Part shown: piece after piece, positions 1 through 8,396 of the stretch
How the letters are laid out: every line of letters begins with the position of its first letter
Position numbering within the stretch: position 1 is the first letter of the stretch
Assembly: GCF_001969815.1 (NCBI RefSeq)
Contig: NZ_MRBK01000014.1
Location: 141,931 to 205,930 of the forward strand
Direction of reading: 5' to 3'
DNA length: 64,000 nucleotides
From: Bacillus swezeyi
Lineage (GTDB): Bacteria; Bacillota; Bacilli; Bacillales; Bacillaceae
Program-made: the position numbers and the translations under genes
The notes under the pieces: generated by a model
What the model was told of the DNA's origin: nothing
The model's database searches: none
The model's input: only the letters and a program-made list of their open reading frames with translations

Positions 1-52
1 GATGATCATAGGAATATGATATATGTCTCATTTCGATAATGGGTTGTTTCAC
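1..52 (-). CDS. Metal (probably zinc) ABC transporter ATP-binding protein, N-terminal fragment
   Basis: Only the first 17 codons lie inside the window, beginning at GTG (52-50) and running off the left edge. They read MKQPIIEMRHISYSYDH, which looks like the start of an ABC ATPase: a short strand, then an aromatic A-loop-like S-Y-S-Y before the Walker A that would follow outside. A Shine-Dalgarno AAGGTGAG at 64-57 sits four bases upstream. A Zur-box-like site lies just upstream (74-91). From memory, a zinc-type ABC transporter and zur follow nfo and yqfU in several Bacillus genomes. The zinc assignment is inference; the ABC call rests on very few residues. Confidence 0.55.
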   Translation of the reverse strand, partial: MKQPIIEMRHISYSYDH

Positions 53-70
53 TTCGCTCACCTTCAAATT

Positions 71-91
71 CTCCAGAATCATTCCGATTTA
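71..91 (-). promoter_or_regulatory. Zur-box-like operator upstream of the ABC transporter
   Basis: On the minus strand the sequence TAAATCGGAATGATTCTG (91-74) matches the left two thirds of the Bacillus Zur operator (TAAATCGTAAT-N-ATTACGATTTA), with the right arm degenerate. It lies about 20 bases before the start codon, where a repressor would block initiation. Matching was by eye; PerR and Fur boxes share the 7-1-7 architecture, so the regulator is not certain. Confidence 0.45.
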
Positions 92-102
92 TCACACAAA
101 AA

Positions 103-136
103 GAAAATGGCAGCCGAATTCCAGCAAGCCATTTTC
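103..136 (-). terminator. Rho-independent terminator downstream of yqfU
   Basis: Arms GAAAATGGC (103-111) and GCCATTTTC (128-136) pair perfectly, and on the minus strand the hairpin runs into a T-rich tail (TTTTCTTTTTG). It separates yqfU from the ABC transporter start. Confidence 0.75.
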
Positions 137-189
137 ACCGATTGACCAGTTCAATTATACATATAATCTTTAAAAAAGTAAATAAAAGC

Positions 190-1071
190 CTAATGGATGG
201 CCGTTTTAAACCTGCCTCCCCGCGTTTCATGCGTGTCCATAATCGTAATAAAAGCGTTTTTATCAATATCGAATACGATTGATTTAAGCTTTGTCACTTC
301 AAGCCTTGTGACAACGGCGTAAATCACTTCTGTGTCCTCATCTGAATAGCCGCCTTTTCCTCGGAGCTTTGTTGTCCCCCGGCCAAGACGATGCAAAAGG
401 GCATCAGAGATTTCCTCATATTGTTCAGATACAATGATGACTGCTTTTGTCTCATCAAGCCCCTGGATAACGGCATCGATCGTCTTCATGGCAATGTAGT
501 ACGTCATGACTGAAAACATCGCCTGTTCCAGGCCAAATACAAAGCTGGCCCAGGCAAAAATAAAGACATTGACCATCATCACAAATTCGCCGACTGAAAA
601 AGGCAGTTTTTTTGTGAGCAAGATCCCGAGAATCTCCGTTCCATCCATAGAACCGCCATTACGAATGACAAGCCCTACGCCAAATCCGAGCAATAAACCG
701 CCGAAAACGGCTGCCAATACAGGCTGAGTCGTAACCCCTTCTACATGATGCAACAACGTTTCAATAATTGACAAACTAAGAATTCCAATCAGCGTGGAGA
801 TTAAAAACGTCTTTCCGATATGCTTGTATCCGGAAATCATGAATGGAATGTTGAGGACCACGACGAGCAGGGCAAAATTGATATAAGGAGTGTCTTTAAA
901 AATATAGTCTAAAATTAAAGAAATCCCGATGATGCCCCCGTCGATAATGTTATTCGGAACTAAAAATAATTCAATGCTTGCGGCTGCACAGGCAGCACCG
1001 ATCAGAATCATGATGATCCGAAACAACAAACGGACCGCTGATTCTTTTTTATGCTGTTTTTTTGTTGCCAT
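190..1071 (-). CDS. yqfU: YitT-family membrane protein YqfU
   Basis: A 293-residue integral membrane protein of the YitT family. An N-terminal half with about five hydrophobic segments (starting near [18 protein letters not shown]) is followed by a soluble C-terminal DUF2179 domain of about 80 residues (from about residue 210: [18 protein letters not shown]). The molecular function of the family is not established. I place the start at ATG 1071 (MATKKQ), preceded by AAGGAGAGACAGC; the longer reading frame to 1155 lacks a ribosome site. The gene is followed by its own terminator and is convergent with none of its neighbours. Confidence 0.88.
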   Translation of the reverse strand: MATKKQHKKESAVRLLFRIIMILIGAACAAASIELFLVPNNIIDGGIIGISLILDYIFKDTPYINFALLVVVLNIPFMISGYKHIGKTFLISTLIGILSLSIIETLLHHVEGVTTQPVLAAVFGGLLLGFGVGLVIRNGGSMDGTEILGILLTKKLPFSVGEFVMMVNVFIFAWASFVFGLEQAMFSVMTYYIAMKTIDAVIQGLDETKAVIIVSEQYEEISDALLHRLGRGTTKLRGKGGYSDEDTEVIYAVVTRLEVTKLKSIVFDIDKNAFITIMDTHETRGGRFKTAIH

Positions 1072-1171
1072 GCTGTCTCTCCTTTTTATCCGAACTGGCC
1101 AACTGCTCCTATTCATCATCATATCATTTAACAGGGAGAAATAAAAAAATGACACATTTTTAATTTTCCGC

Positions 1172-1179
1172 CATACATT
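1172..1179 (+). promoter_or_regulatory. Possible sigma-E type -10 element before yqfT
   Basis: CATACATT fits the mother-cell sigma-E -10 consensus CATACANT exactly and lies 23 bases before the yqfT start. The upstream ACACATT (1152-1158) is a weak -35 at slightly short spacing. This suggests, but does not show, sporulation expression. Confidence 0.28.
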
Positions 1180-1202
1180 AGTTCAGAGGGGAGGAATGGG
1201 AC

Positions 1203-1457
1203 GTGATTTTATTTCAAAAAATCGTACTGCAGCGCTTAAATCAGGTGACGGCTGATGAGGTGCTGAAGTACGCTAAACAATACGAAATTCATGTGACAAA
1301 ACAGCAGGCGCTCGAGGTGGAAAAGCTCGTCAACGGAAAAAACATTAATATTTTTAATGAAGAAGAGCGAAATAAACTGCTTCGGCAGGTTGAGGCGGTC
1401 ACCTCAAAAGAAGCCGTCCAGCTGCTGAATCAGCTGTTCGCACAATACTTATCATAA
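1203..1457 (+). CDS. yqfT: Small conserved protein YqfT (DUF2624)
   Basis: An 84-residue, highly charged, mostly helical soluble protein with no signal peptide or membrane segment. Length and sequence match the Bacillus YqfT / DUF2624 family, which has no assigned function. The start is GTG at 1203, strongly supported by GAGGGGAGGAATGGGAC immediately upstream. The gene is transcribed toward nfo and ends at a bidirectional terminator shared with it. A CATACATT element upstream hints at sporulation control. I cannot infer a biochemical role from the sequence. Confidence 0.82.
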   Translation: MILFQKIVLQRLNQVTADEVLKYAKQYEIHVTKQQALEVEKLVNGKNINIFNEEERNKLLRQVEAVTSKEAVQLLNQLFAQYLS

Positions 1458-1483
1458 AAAGGGGCTAAAATAAGGCCCCTTTT
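1457..1483. terminator. Bidirectional terminator between yqfT and nfo
   Basis: AAAAGGGGC (1457-1465) and GCCCCTTTT (1475-1483) pair, with T-runs on both strands, serving the convergent yqfT (+) and nfo (-). Confidence 0.8.
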
Positions 1484-1484
1484 G

Positions 1485-2378
1485 TTATTGCTGTTTAATT
1501 TTCTCCAAAAGCCCTTCGTCAAACGCTTTATTCTTGAGCATTTCGATTTCGAACCGATATGGGGGCTTTTTATTCTTCTTATCTTCCCCTACATAAGGCG
1601 TTTCAAGGATTTTTGGAATATCTGCAAGCTGGTCGTGATGAACGACATATTGAAGTGCATCAAAGCCGATTTCCCCAAAACCGATGTTTTCATGACGGTC
1701 TTTTTTTGCACCTTTTACATTTTTGCTGTCGTTGATATGAAGCACTTTTAAACGGTCAATCCCGATGATTTTATCAAATTCGTTTAACACGCCGTCAAAA
1801 TCTGAAACCACATCATAGCCTGCATCATGGGTATGGCACGTATCAAAGCAGACGGACAAATGTTCATTGTGAGTGACGCCGTTGATGATTTGTGCAAGCT
1901 CTTCAAATGTCCGGCCGCATTCCGAACCTTTGCCCGCCATCGTTTCCAGGGCGATTTGCACACCCTGGTCCGGGTCTATGACTTCGTTCAGTCCTTCGAT
2001 GATTTTTTTTATGCCTGTTTCAGCTCCTGCGCCTACGTGTGCTCCTGGGTGAAGAACGATTTGTTTAGCGCCAATCGCCGCCGTCCTTGCAATTTCAGAA
2101 CGGAGAAAATCAACGCCGAGCTCGAATGTAGCCGGGTTTGTCGTATTGGCGATATTGATGATATACGGCGCATGAACGACGATTTCAGAAATGCCGTGCT
2201 CTTCCATGTGAGCCCGTCCCGCTTCAATATTCAAATCCTCTATTTTTTTTCTGCGCGTGTTTTGCGGCGCCCCGGTATAGATCATGAACGTGTTGGCACC
2301 GTAAGAGCTTGCTTCCCGGCTGGCGGCAAGCAGCATATGTTTTCCGCTCATTGAGACGTGTGAACCGATTTTCAACAA
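1485..2378 (-). CDS. nfo: Endonuclease IV (AP endonuclease, xylose-isomerase-like barrel)
   Basis: A 297-residue TIM-barrel AP endonuclease that cleaves DNA 5' of abasic sites in base excision repair. Family landmarks in order are GSHVSMSG at the N-terminus, the metal-ligand segment [11 protein letters not shown] near residue 110, [25 protein letters not shown] near 180, and LHINDSKN...DRHENIGFG near 215-235. The length equals the subtilis enzyme. The start is TTG (2378), giving MLKIGSHV; a GGGG-containing site lies about 10 bases upstream. It follows cshB by 11 bases and is probably cotranscribed with it. Confidence 0.95.
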   Translation of the reverse strand: MLKIGSHVSMSGKHMLLAASREASSYGANTFMIYTGAPQNTRRKKIEDLNIEAGRAHMEEHGISEIVVHAPYIINIANTTNPATFELGVDFLRSEIARTAAIGAKQIVLHPGAHVGAGAETGIKKIIEGLNEVIDPDQGVQIALETMAGKGSECGRTFEELAQIINGVTHNEHLSVCFDTCHTHDAGYDVVSDFDGVLNEFDKIIGIDRLKVLHINDSKNVKGAKKDRHENIGFGEIGFDALQYVVHHDQLADIPKILETPYVGEDKKNKKPPYRFEIEMLKNKAFDEGLLEKIKQQ

Positions 2379-2389
2379 AACTGTTTCCC

Positions 2390-3709
2390 CTACTTTCCTT
2401 TTCTGAATTGTTTTCTTTTTTCCTGTCTTTTTATTTTATTGATTTCTGTTTTCATTTTTTTCTTATAGCCCGGCTTGACTTTTTTCGGTTTTTTCACAAG
2501 CCGTTTGGCGACTTCATCCGTCTCATCAGGCGTTCGCTTGCGATTTTGACGGCGCTTGCGGTCGTCGATCTTTTTCCACTCGCCTTTTTCAATCCGCATG
2601 TTTTCAAACACAATTCCCATCTGTTCAAGTTTTGCGAGTGCATCTTCATCAGATGTATCATAAAGCGTCATCGCCGTTCCCGATGACCCTGCGCGCGCTG
2701 TGCGGCCGACGCGGTGCACGTAAAAGTCAAGGTCCTCCGGCAGCTCATAGTTAATGACATGGCTGACGCCTTTAATGTCGATGCCTCTTGCCGCCAAGTC
2801 AGTGGCAATGATGTAGGTAAACTCAAGGTCGCCGATTTGCTTCATGACTTTTTTGCGTTCCCTCGGGGTAAGGCCGCCGTGAAGAAGCCCCACTTTCATC
2901 CCCTTTTCGGCCAGAGAGGCGGCGATGTCGTCAGCCGTTGTTTTTGTATTGGCAAAAACAATCGCCAAGTATGGATTTAAATGCGTCATAACCTCAAACA
3001 AAAGCTGATTTTTATCTCTGTGTCTCGAAGGAATCAAAACATGCTCTATTTTTTCAGCTGTGATATGCATCGGCTCGACGTGCGCATATTTCGGATTGGC
3101 CATATACTTTTTCAAGAAAGGCTTCAATTTCTCGGGAATCGTTGCAGAGAACACAAGCATTTGCAGATGATCAGGCATATGTGATCCGATAAAATCAACA
3201 TCTTCTAAAAAGCCCATATCCAGCATTAAATCCGCTTCATCAATGACGAGCGATTCCGCTTTATGCACGCTCAGCGCCTGCTCTCTGACCAAATCGGCGA
3301 TCCTTCCCGGCGTTCCGACTGCAAGATGAGGCTGTGTTTTTAATTTATCGATCGATTTTTGCTTATCCGTTCCGCCGATAAAACATTTTGAGCGAATCGC
3401 TTCATCAGGGCCTAAAAACTTGGTGATTTTCAGCACTTCCTGATGAATCTGATTTGCGAGCTCTCTTGTCGGAGCCGTAATCACGGCTTGAACGAACTCT
3501 TTTTTGGGATCGATCCTGCTTAAAAGCGGAAGCAGGTAAGCATGGGTTTTCCCTGTCCCTGTCTGCGACTGCCCGATGGCGCTTTCCCCTTTCAGTGCTG
3601 ACGGGATTAATCTTTTTTGGATATCTGTCGGCTCATAAAACCCTAATTGGTGAACGGCCTCTATGATAAACGGCTTTAGATCATACATTTCGAATTTCGT
3701 TTGTTTCAT
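2390..3709 (-). CDS. cshB: DEAD-box ATP-dependent RNA helicase CshB
   Basis: A 439-residue DEAD-box helicase with every core motif visible: Q motif with upstream [11 protein letters not shown] (Walker A), PTREL, TPGR, DEAD ([10 protein letters not shown]), SAT, then in the second RecA domain [12 protein letters not shown] and [11 protein letters not shown] lysine/arginine-rich tail (last 60 residues or so) is typical of RNA-binding extensions. In subtilis CshB is a cold-shock RNA remodelling helicase. The start ATG at 3709 has AAGGAGTTGGGAAA in front of it. It is divergent from yqfQ across about 260 bp. Confidence 0.95.
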   Translation of the reverse strand: MKQTKFEMYDLKPFIIEAVHQLGFYEPTDIQKRLIPSALKGESAIGQSQTGTGKTHAYLLPLLSRIDPKKEFVQAVITAPTRELANQIHQEVLKITKFLGPDEAIRSKCFIGGTDKQKSIDKLKTQPHLAVGTPGRIADLVREQALSVHKAESLVIDEADLMLDMGFLEDVDFIGSHMPDHLQMLVFSATIPEKLKPFLKKYMANPKYAHVEPMHITAEKIEHVLIPSRHRDKNQLLFEVMTHLNPYLAIVFANTKTTADDIAASLAEKGMKVGLLHGGLTPRERKKVMKQIGDLEFTYIIATDLAARGIDIKGVSHVINYELPEDLDFYVHRVGRTARAGSSGTAMTLYDTSDEDALAKLEQMGIVFENMRIEKGEWKKIDDRKRRQNRKRTPDETDEVAKRLVKKPKKVKPGYKKKMKTEINKIKRQEKRKQFRKGK

Positions 3710-3927
3710 TTTCCCAACTCCTTCTTGGAAACCGCCTGTTTTGAAAGACGCCCCAAGCTTTATCCTATATGGCTGAATTGTGCGCTTATGTATCCTTTTT
3801 TATGCCGGACAGCTAAAAAAAGGCTGATATCATGTCCATCATTAAATTATAACTGATTCTGCGGAAAAAAACCATCTTTGCCGCCGAGCTCTGCGGCCCG
3901 AGACAAAAGCACTTTGTGCAAGGTCTG

Positions 3928-3936
3928 CATACCCTA
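3928..3936 (+). promoter_or_regulatory. Possible mother-cell (sigma-K/E type) -10 element before yqfQ
   Basis: CATACCCTA fits the sigma-K -10 pattern CATANNNTA and lies about 34 bases before the yqfQ start. An AC dinucleotide lies about 15 bases upstream, a little short for sigma-K. The rest of the 260-bp gap between cshB and yqfQ shows no further clear signal to me. Confidence 0.28.
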
Positions 3937-3969
3937 TCAAGAGAAGGAGTTTGAAAGGAGGGTACAAGT

Positions 3970-4617
3970 ATGTTTTCACAGCAGCCTATGAGACCCAGAC
4001 CGCCTGGGCCGCAGAGGCCAAGCAGAACTGTACTGCAGAGAAATCCAGGAATGGGAGTGCGCCAGCCTCACGGACAGCGGCAGGGATTTCAGCCATTTTT
4101 GAATCAGATGGGCCAGGCTCAGCAGCAAGCCGGAACCCGCGGAGGCGGGATTCAAGGATTGCTGTCCAAATTTCTGCCCGGCGGATCAGCTGCATCAGGA
4201 GGAACAGGAGCCGGTCTCGGAGGAACAGGAGCCGGTCTCGGAGGAACAGGAAGCGGCCTTGGGGGAATACAGGGGCTCGCCAACCCTGCTTCACTATCAA
4301 GCTTGCTCGGCAATGTGCAAAAAGCGCTGGGAGTGGCCCAGCAAGTGACCCCGATGATACAGCAATACGGCCCGCTCGTCCGCAATCTGCCGGGAATGGT
4401 GAAAATGTTTAGACAGCTGAATTCTGAAGACAGTGAAACGGAGGATCAAGAAAAGGAAAAAGACGAACCGGAAGTGAAAGCAGAAACCAGTAAAAAGCAA
4501 GAGGAAAAAAAGGAGTCCTCAAAACCGGAAAAAGACAGTCTTCAAACATCCGGCCGCTCTGCGCCTTCGCCTAAACAAAGAAAAACCGGAGGATCAAAAC
4601 CCAAACTGTATATATAA
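3970..4617 (+). CDS. yqfQ: YqfQ (VrrA-like) repeat-containing low-complexity protein
   Basis: A 215-residue protein of the YqfQ/VrrA-like family. The proline-, arginine- and glutamine-rich N-terminus (about 1-60) is followed by a glycine-rich stretch with three 7-residue repeats (GGTGAGL, GGTGAGL, GGTGSGL; about residues 77-97), a hydrophobic middle (QGLANPASLSSLLGNVQKALG) and a lysine/glutamate-rich C-terminus. Function is unknown; composition recalls spore or surface proteins. The start ATG has AAAGGAGGGTACAAGT in front. The repeats make length variation between strains likely. A terminator-like hairpin follows, but a promoter for ispH precedes it. Confidence 0.82.
   Translation: MFSQQPMRPRPPGPQRPSRTVLQRNPGMGVRQPHGQRQGFQPFLNQMGQAQQQAGTRGGGIQGLLSKFLPGGSAASGGTGAGLGGTGAGLGGTGSGLGGIQGLANPASLSSLLGNVQKALGVAQQVTPMIQQYGPLVRNLPGMVKMFRQLNSEDSETEDQEKEKDEPEVKAETSKKQEEKKESSKPEKDSLQTSGRSAPSPKQRKTGGSKPKLYI
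4198..4260 (+). repeat. Three tandem 21-bp repeats inside yqfQ
   Basis: Units at 4198-4218, 4219-4239 and 4240-4260. The first two are identical and the third differs at three positions. Each codes one G-G-T-G-(A/S)-G-L heptad, so copy-number change would stay in frame. Confidence 0.9.
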
Positions 4618-4623
4618 CATTCT

Positions 4624-4652
4624 TTGATATCTCCTCCTGGATCAGATATAAT
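4624..4652 (+). promoter_or_regulatory. Sigma-A promoter upstream of ispH
   Basis: TTGATA (4624-4629), a 17-base spacer and a perfect TATAAT (4647-4652). Initiation near 4659 gives an ispH leader of about 80 bases that includes the hairpin at 4678-4696. Confidence 0.75.
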
Positions 4653-4677
4653 GAGGTCTAAGAGACTGCAACAATAT

Positions 4678-4700
4678 AAGCCGTTTTTTACGGCTTTTTA
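4678..4700 (+). terminator. Terminator-like hairpin between yqfQ and ispH
   Basis: AAGCCG (4678-4683) and CGGCTT (4691-4696), followed by TTTTTAT. It is short but GC-anchored. It lies downstream of the ispH promoter, so besides ending yqfQ transcripts it could attenuate ispH. Confidence 0.55.
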
Positions 4701-4739
4701 TCATGCCCGGCTCTTACTTCTTTTTAGGAGGACTAAAGG

Positions 4740-5684
4740 ATGGACGTAATTAAAATTTCGCCGCGCGGGTATTGCTATGGGGTCGTTGATGCCATGGTCA
4801 TCGCTAAAAACGCGGCTCTTGATAAAAGTCTGCCAAGACCTATATATATTTTAGGAATGATCGTTCATAACAAACATGTCACAGATGCATTTGAAAAAGA
4901 GGGCATCTATACGCTTGACGGTCCAAACCGGCTTGACATTTTGAATAAGGTTGACAAAGGAACCGTTATTTTTACCGCTCACGGTGTATCTCCAGAAGTC
5001 CGCAAAGCGGCTGAAGAGAAGGGGCTCGTCGCCATTGACGCCACCTGCCCTGATGTAACGAAAACACATGACTTAATCCGGAAAATGAAGGCGGAAGGCT
5101 ACCACATCATCTATATCGGAAAGAAAGGGCATCCTGAACCCGAAGGCGCCGTGGGCGTCGCCCCTGATATCGTTCATCTTGTCGAAACCGTGGAAGATGT
5201 GGAGCGCCTGGAGGTTGAATCAGACAAACTGATCGTCACAAACCAGACAACGATGTCTCAATGGGATGTCTATGATATTATGGAAATGGTAAAAGAAAAG
5301 TACCCGCACGTCGAATTTCACCAGGAAATCTGCCTGGCAACCCAAGTTCGGCAAGAAGCGGTGTCTGAACAGGCGAAAAAAGCCGATTTGACGATCGTTG
5401 TCGGCGACCCGAAAAGCAATAACTCCAATCGCCTCGCACAAGTCTCTGAAGAAATTGCCGGGACGAAAGCATATCGGATCGGGGATTTAAGCGAATTAAA
5501 ACTGGAATGGCTTGAAGGTGTTGAGACGGTGGCTGTGACAGCCGGAGCGTCGACACCGACGCCGATTACAAAAGAAGTCATACGCTTTTTAGAGCAGTTT
5601 GACCATGATGATCCATCCACATGGAGCATCGGTCATCATGTTCCGCTGCAAAAAATACTCCCTAAAGTAAAAACAAAAACCTGA
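4740..5684 (+). CDS. ispH: 4-hydroxy-3-methylbut-2-enyl diphosphate reductase IspH
   Basis: A 314-residue [4Fe-4S] reductase catalysing the last step of the MEP isoprenoid pathway (HMBPP to IPP and DMAPP). The three cluster cysteines are at about C12 (GYCYGV), C103 (ATCPDVT) and C198 ([12 protein letters not shown]), with active-site histidines near H81 (TAHGV) and H131 (GHPE). Length fits the family. The start ATG has TTTAGGAGGACTAAAGG upstream. Own promoter and own terminator make it monocistronic. It supplies undecaprenyl phosphate precursors needed by cell-wall enzymes such as DgkA elsewhere in the window. Confidence 0.97.
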   Translation: MDVIKISPRGYCYGVVDAMVIAKNAALDKSLPRPIYILGMIVHNKHVTDAFEKEGIYTLDGPNRLDILNKVDKGTVIFTAHGVSPEVRKAAEEKGLVAIDATCPDVTKTHDLIRKMKAEGYHIIYIGKKGHPEPEGAVGVAPDIVHLVETVEDVERLEVESDKLIVTNQTTMSQWDVYDIMEMVKEKYPHVEFHQEICLATQVRQEAVSEQAKKADLTIVVGDPKSNNSNRLAQVSEEIAGTKAYRIGDLSELKLEWLEGVETVAVTAGASTPTPITKEVIRFLEQFDHDDPSTWSIGHHVPLQKILPKVKTKT

Positions 5685-5708
5685 AGCCGCTGATCAGCTT
5701 CAGGTTTT
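5676..5708. terminator. Bidirectional terminator between ispH and yqfO
   Basis: AAAACCTGAAGC (5676-5687) and GCTTCAGGTTTT (5697-5708) pair perfectly, with T-runs on both strands. It serves the convergent ispH and yqfO. Confidence 0.85.
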
Positions 5709-5712
5709 CTTT

Positions 5713-6834
5713 TTATATAAACGCAAACGGGTTTGTATTGGTTTCCGAAGGGAAAATCGCAACATCATACTTTTTCTTTTCACACATTGCCGACAGTTTT
5801 TTTGTAACCCCGTCTTTCATGATCTGTTCGGCATAATGCCCCGGATCCACGACATTCAGGCCGATCATCATGGCATCATGCGCGGTATGGAAATAAAGGT
5901 CACCTGTCACATACACATCTGCTCCCATTCTTTTCGCCTGGTGGATATATTTATTCCCATCTCCGCCTAGCACGGCGACTTTTTTCACTTTAGCATCAGG
6001 CTTTCCGACCATCCGGGCTCCATTCGCCTGAAGCTTTTCCTTTACATGGCGGGCAAATTCTTGAAGCGTCATTTCTTCTTGCAGTTCACCGATCCGTCCG
6101 AGCCCTTTTTGAAGCGGAGTCTGCTCGACCGGAAAGATGTCAAAGGCGACTTCTTCATACGGATGAGCCTTCTTCATCGCTTTTATAACGGCTTTTTCGA
6201 TGCCTGAAGGGTAGACGGTCTCAACCCTTACCTCCTCAACCCGCTCAAGCTTTCCCGACTCGCCGATAAACGGATCAGCTTCCTCGAGCGGACGGAAGCT
6301 GCCGACTCCTTCTGCGGAAAAGGCACAGTGGCTGTATACGCCGATATGACCTGCTCCGGCATCGCCAAGCGCCGTCCGCACCTGTTCCTCGTAATCTGTC
6401 GGAACATAGACGGCAAGCTTCTTGAGAGGCTCTTCATAGGTTGGAACCAGCACTTTTGTTTCCTTTAAACCCAATGCTTCTGCAAGCATGTCATTGACGC
6501 CGCCGTCGGCAACATCCAGATTCGTATGAGCCGCATAAACCGCAATATCATGTTTGATGCATTTTTCGATCAGCCTCCCGCCCGGCTGATCTGTGATGAC
6601 ATGTTTCAGCGGCCTGAAAACCGGAGGGTGATGGGCGATGATCAAGTCAACGTTCTTTTCAATCGCTTCATCCACTGTTTCTTCAAGCACATCAAGCGTG
6701 ACCATGACATTTTTGATTTTTTTGTTGAGCGTGCCGATTTGCAGGCCGATTTTATCCCCTTCAACGGCAAAAGATTTTGGTGAAAATTGTTCAAACAATT
6801 GAATGATCTCATTTCCGTTTATCGATTTAACCAC
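5713..6834 (-). CDS. yqfO: Nif3-like dinuclear metal centre hexameric protein YqfO
   Basis: A 373-residue member of the Nif3/DUF34 family. Metal-binding motifs are visible: HHPPVF near residue 67, HTNLDVADGG near 105 and, after an inserted CutA/PII-like domain (about 130-235), GGDGNKY...GADVYVTGDLYFHTAHDA near 290-330 and DPGHYAEQ near 340. The biochemical function is not settled; family members bind two metals and form toroidal hexamers. It overlaps the end of trmK by eight bases, so the pair is translationally coupled, as in other Firmicutes. Confidence 0.92.
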   Translation of the reverse strand: MVKSINGNEIIQLFEQFSPKSFAVEGDKIGLQIGTLNKKIKNVMVTLDVLEETVDEAIEKNVDLIIAHHPPVFRPLKHVITDQPGGRLIEKCIKHDIAVYAAHTNLDVADGGVNDMLAEALGLKETKVLVPTYEEPLKKLAVYVPTDYEEQVRTALGDAGAGHIGVYSHCAFSAEGVGSFRPLEEADPFIGESGKLERVEEVRVETVYPSGIEKAVIKAMKKAHPYEEVAFDIFPVEQTPLQKGLGRIGELQEEMTLQEFARHVKEKLQANGARMVGKPDAKVKKVAVLGGDGNKYIHQAKRMGADVYVTGDLYFHTAHDAMMIGLNVVDPGHYAEQIMKDGVTKKLSAMCEKKKYDVAIFPSETNTNPFAFI

Positions 6835-7543
6835 GATCGAGAACCTCCTTCAGCTGTTTCATGCGTTTTAGAATGTCTTCCTGTTTCTGTTGATTTTCTG
6901 CTGACGGAGCCGCATTTTCCAGGCCTCGGTAAATTCCTTCCAAATGATGAAGCTCCCTTGACCATTTCTTAATAAAAACGGCGTTTTTTTCTTTGGACAG
7001 AAACGGTCCTGTTAACATGCCAATCTCAAAATCGATTCCCTTATACGGACGGTCTTTGTCGCCCGGTGAAGCGGCAAGGACTTCGTAAAATTTGCCGTCC
7101 TCTTCAAGAATCTCTTCATCTAACAGTTCATAGTTCTCTTTGTAGAGCCATTCCCTGATGTGATAAGCATGTATATTGGGCTGCAGGATCAGACGCCTAA
7201 CCCCTTCCAGCTTGTCCTTTCCTTTTTCCAGAATATCTGCGATCAAGGCTCCGCCCATTCCTGCAATCGTAATCGCATCCGCTTCACCGCATTTGACCAC
7301 TTCAAGGCCGTCGCCTTTCCGCACCGATATGAGTTCGGACAGCTCGAGCCGTTCCACTTGATTTTTGGCAGAATTGAACGGGCCATCTGTAATTTCGCCG
7401 GCGATCGCCCGCTTGGCCAATCCATTTAAAAGGGCATAGCAAGGCAAATAGGCATGATCTGATCCGATATCAGCCAGCACCGCATGTTCAGGTATGTATT
7501 TTGCCACCGTCTCAAGTCTTTTTGACAACTTTAATTCATTCAC
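6827..7543 (-). CDS. trmK: tRNA (adenine-22-N1)-methyltransferase TrmK
   Basis: A 238-residue Rossmann-fold methyltransferase. The SAM-binding motif ADIGSDHAYLP lies near residue 24, ISVRKGDGLEVV near 80, TIAGMGG near 95 and the catalytic-loop type LQPN near 125. The C-terminal third is helical. TrmK methylates A22 of bacterial tRNAs with an A13-G22 mismatch context. The start at ATG 7543 has only a weak ribosome site (GTGATGG). It is upstream partner of yqfO, with overlapping stop and start. Confidence 0.92.
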   Translation of the reverse strand: MNELKLSKRLETVAKYIPEHAVLADIGSDHAYLPCYALLNGLAKRAIAGEITDGPFNSAKNQVERLELSELISVRKGDGLEVVKCGEADAITIAGMGGALIADILEKGKDKLEGVRRLILQPNIHAYHIREWLYKENYELLDEEILEEDGKFYEVLAASPGDKDRPYKGIDFEIGMLTGPFLSKEKNAVFIKKWSRELHHLEGIYRGLENAAPSAENQQKQEDILKRMKQLKEVLDRG

Positions 7544-7631
7544 TAAACCATCACTACTTTTCTATATTCATTTTATCCCTTACCATCATATTAAAAAATT
7601 GCTTTTTTTCCAAGCGCCTATACCTGCGCAA

Positions 7632-7660
7632 AAAAAGTCCTTTTGAATAAAGGACTTTTT
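7632..7660 (-). terminator. Terminator of cccA
   Basis: AAAGTCCTTT and AAAGGACTTT arms lie between 7632 and 7660, with a T-run on the minus strand directly after the cccA stop. Confidence 0.75.
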
Positions 7661-7664
7661 GCTG

Positions 7665-8024
7665 CTATTTAATTTCGGAAACCCATTTGGCCATATCATC
7701 AAGCTTCTCTTGCGGGACGAGGCCGGCCGGCATTCCGTTTCCGCCTTTTTCAATCTTTTCTTTAATTGCTCCTGTATCCATGCGGTCCCCGACTCCTTGC
7801 AGTTTAGGACCTGATACCCCTTCATAATTTTCACCGTGACAGGATACACAGCTCGCCTTATAAATTTCTTCAGGCGAGGCATCCGCTTTGTCTTCTTGAG
7901 CGGTCTTGTTCCCTTCGCCGGCAATTTCTTTTTCATCATACAGCCCTTTAATAGATAGGATAAAAACCAGGCCTATTCCCATAATGGCAATTAACAAAAA
8001 TGGTATCAATGGATTGCGGTTCAT
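7665..8024 (-). CDS. cccA: Membrane-anchored cytochrome c550 CccA
   Basis: A 119-residue class I cytochrome c. One N-terminal transmembrane helix (about residues 7-26) anchors the protein outside the membrane. A charged linker (28-52) leads to the haem motif C59-V-S-C62-H63, and M98 in GGNGMPAG is the likely sixth ligand. It carries electrons in aerobic respiration. The start ATG has AAAGGGGGATGTAAA in front. Monocistronic, with two candidate promoters upstream and a terminator right after the stop. Confidence 0.95.
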   Translation of the reverse strand: MNRNPLIPFLLIAIMGIGLVFILSIKGLYDEKEIAGEGNKTAQEDKADASPEEIYKASCVSCHGENYEGVSGPKLQGVGDRMDTGAIKEKIEKGGNGMPAGLVPQEKLDDMAKWVSEIK

Positions 8025-8217
8025 TTTACATCCCCCTTTTTAATTTACCCCAGCCCCTTATGTAAACAATTCTAATTCTACTTTAATTTTACAAAAAGTA
8101 AACCGGTTATGAAACAAAAGCTGATGAAGTTCACATTTTAGACAAAATGATGAATGAGGAAGCTGATTGTTTGATTTGCCATCTGAAATCCATTTTTTGA
8201 ATACGGTTACAACAATC

Positions 8218-8246
8218 ATTATAAAGGGCTTTTCCTATGATCTCAA
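8218..8246 (-). promoter_or_regulatory. Sigma-A promoter upstream of cccA
   Basis: Minus strand TTGAGA (8246-8241), a 17-base spacer and perfect TATAAT (8223-8218). Start near 8211 would give a cccA leader of about 185 bases, unusually long, or a small untranslated RNA. Confidence 0.6.
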
Positions 8247-8370
8247 GGTTATAATGTCTTAAAATAGACTTTTGGATATTTGCAAAATCGAAAGAAATTA
8301 AGTAAAATATAATCGAGTTTACCAATAATAGCGCTTTCATACAAAAGAAAGGCAGTCAGGCAATAAAAAA

Positions 8371-8392
8371 GAACGGATCTTGTGACCCGTTC
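8371..8392 (-). terminator. Terminator of the yqxD-dnaG-sigA operon
   Basis: GAACGG (8371-8376) and CCGTTC (8387-8392) form the stem on the minus strand, followed by TTTTTTATT. Confidence 0.75.
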
Positions 8393-8396
8393 AAAT

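Larger units (their letters stand above)
8025..8396. other. 372-bp gap between cccA and sigA
   Basis: No convincing gene. On the minus strand it holds a good sigma-A promoter (8218-8246), a second possible cccA promoter nearer the gene (TTTACT, 16 bases, TAGAAT, about 8067-8094), and the sigA terminator (8371-8392). A 69-codon minus-strand frame at 8131-8340 lacks a ribosome site and was not called. Confidence 0.6.

Noticed and set aside
8131..8340. 69-codon minus-strand frame in the cccA-sigA gap
   Set aside because: No ribosome site before its ATG, low-complexity composition, and it spans the promoter at 8218-8246.
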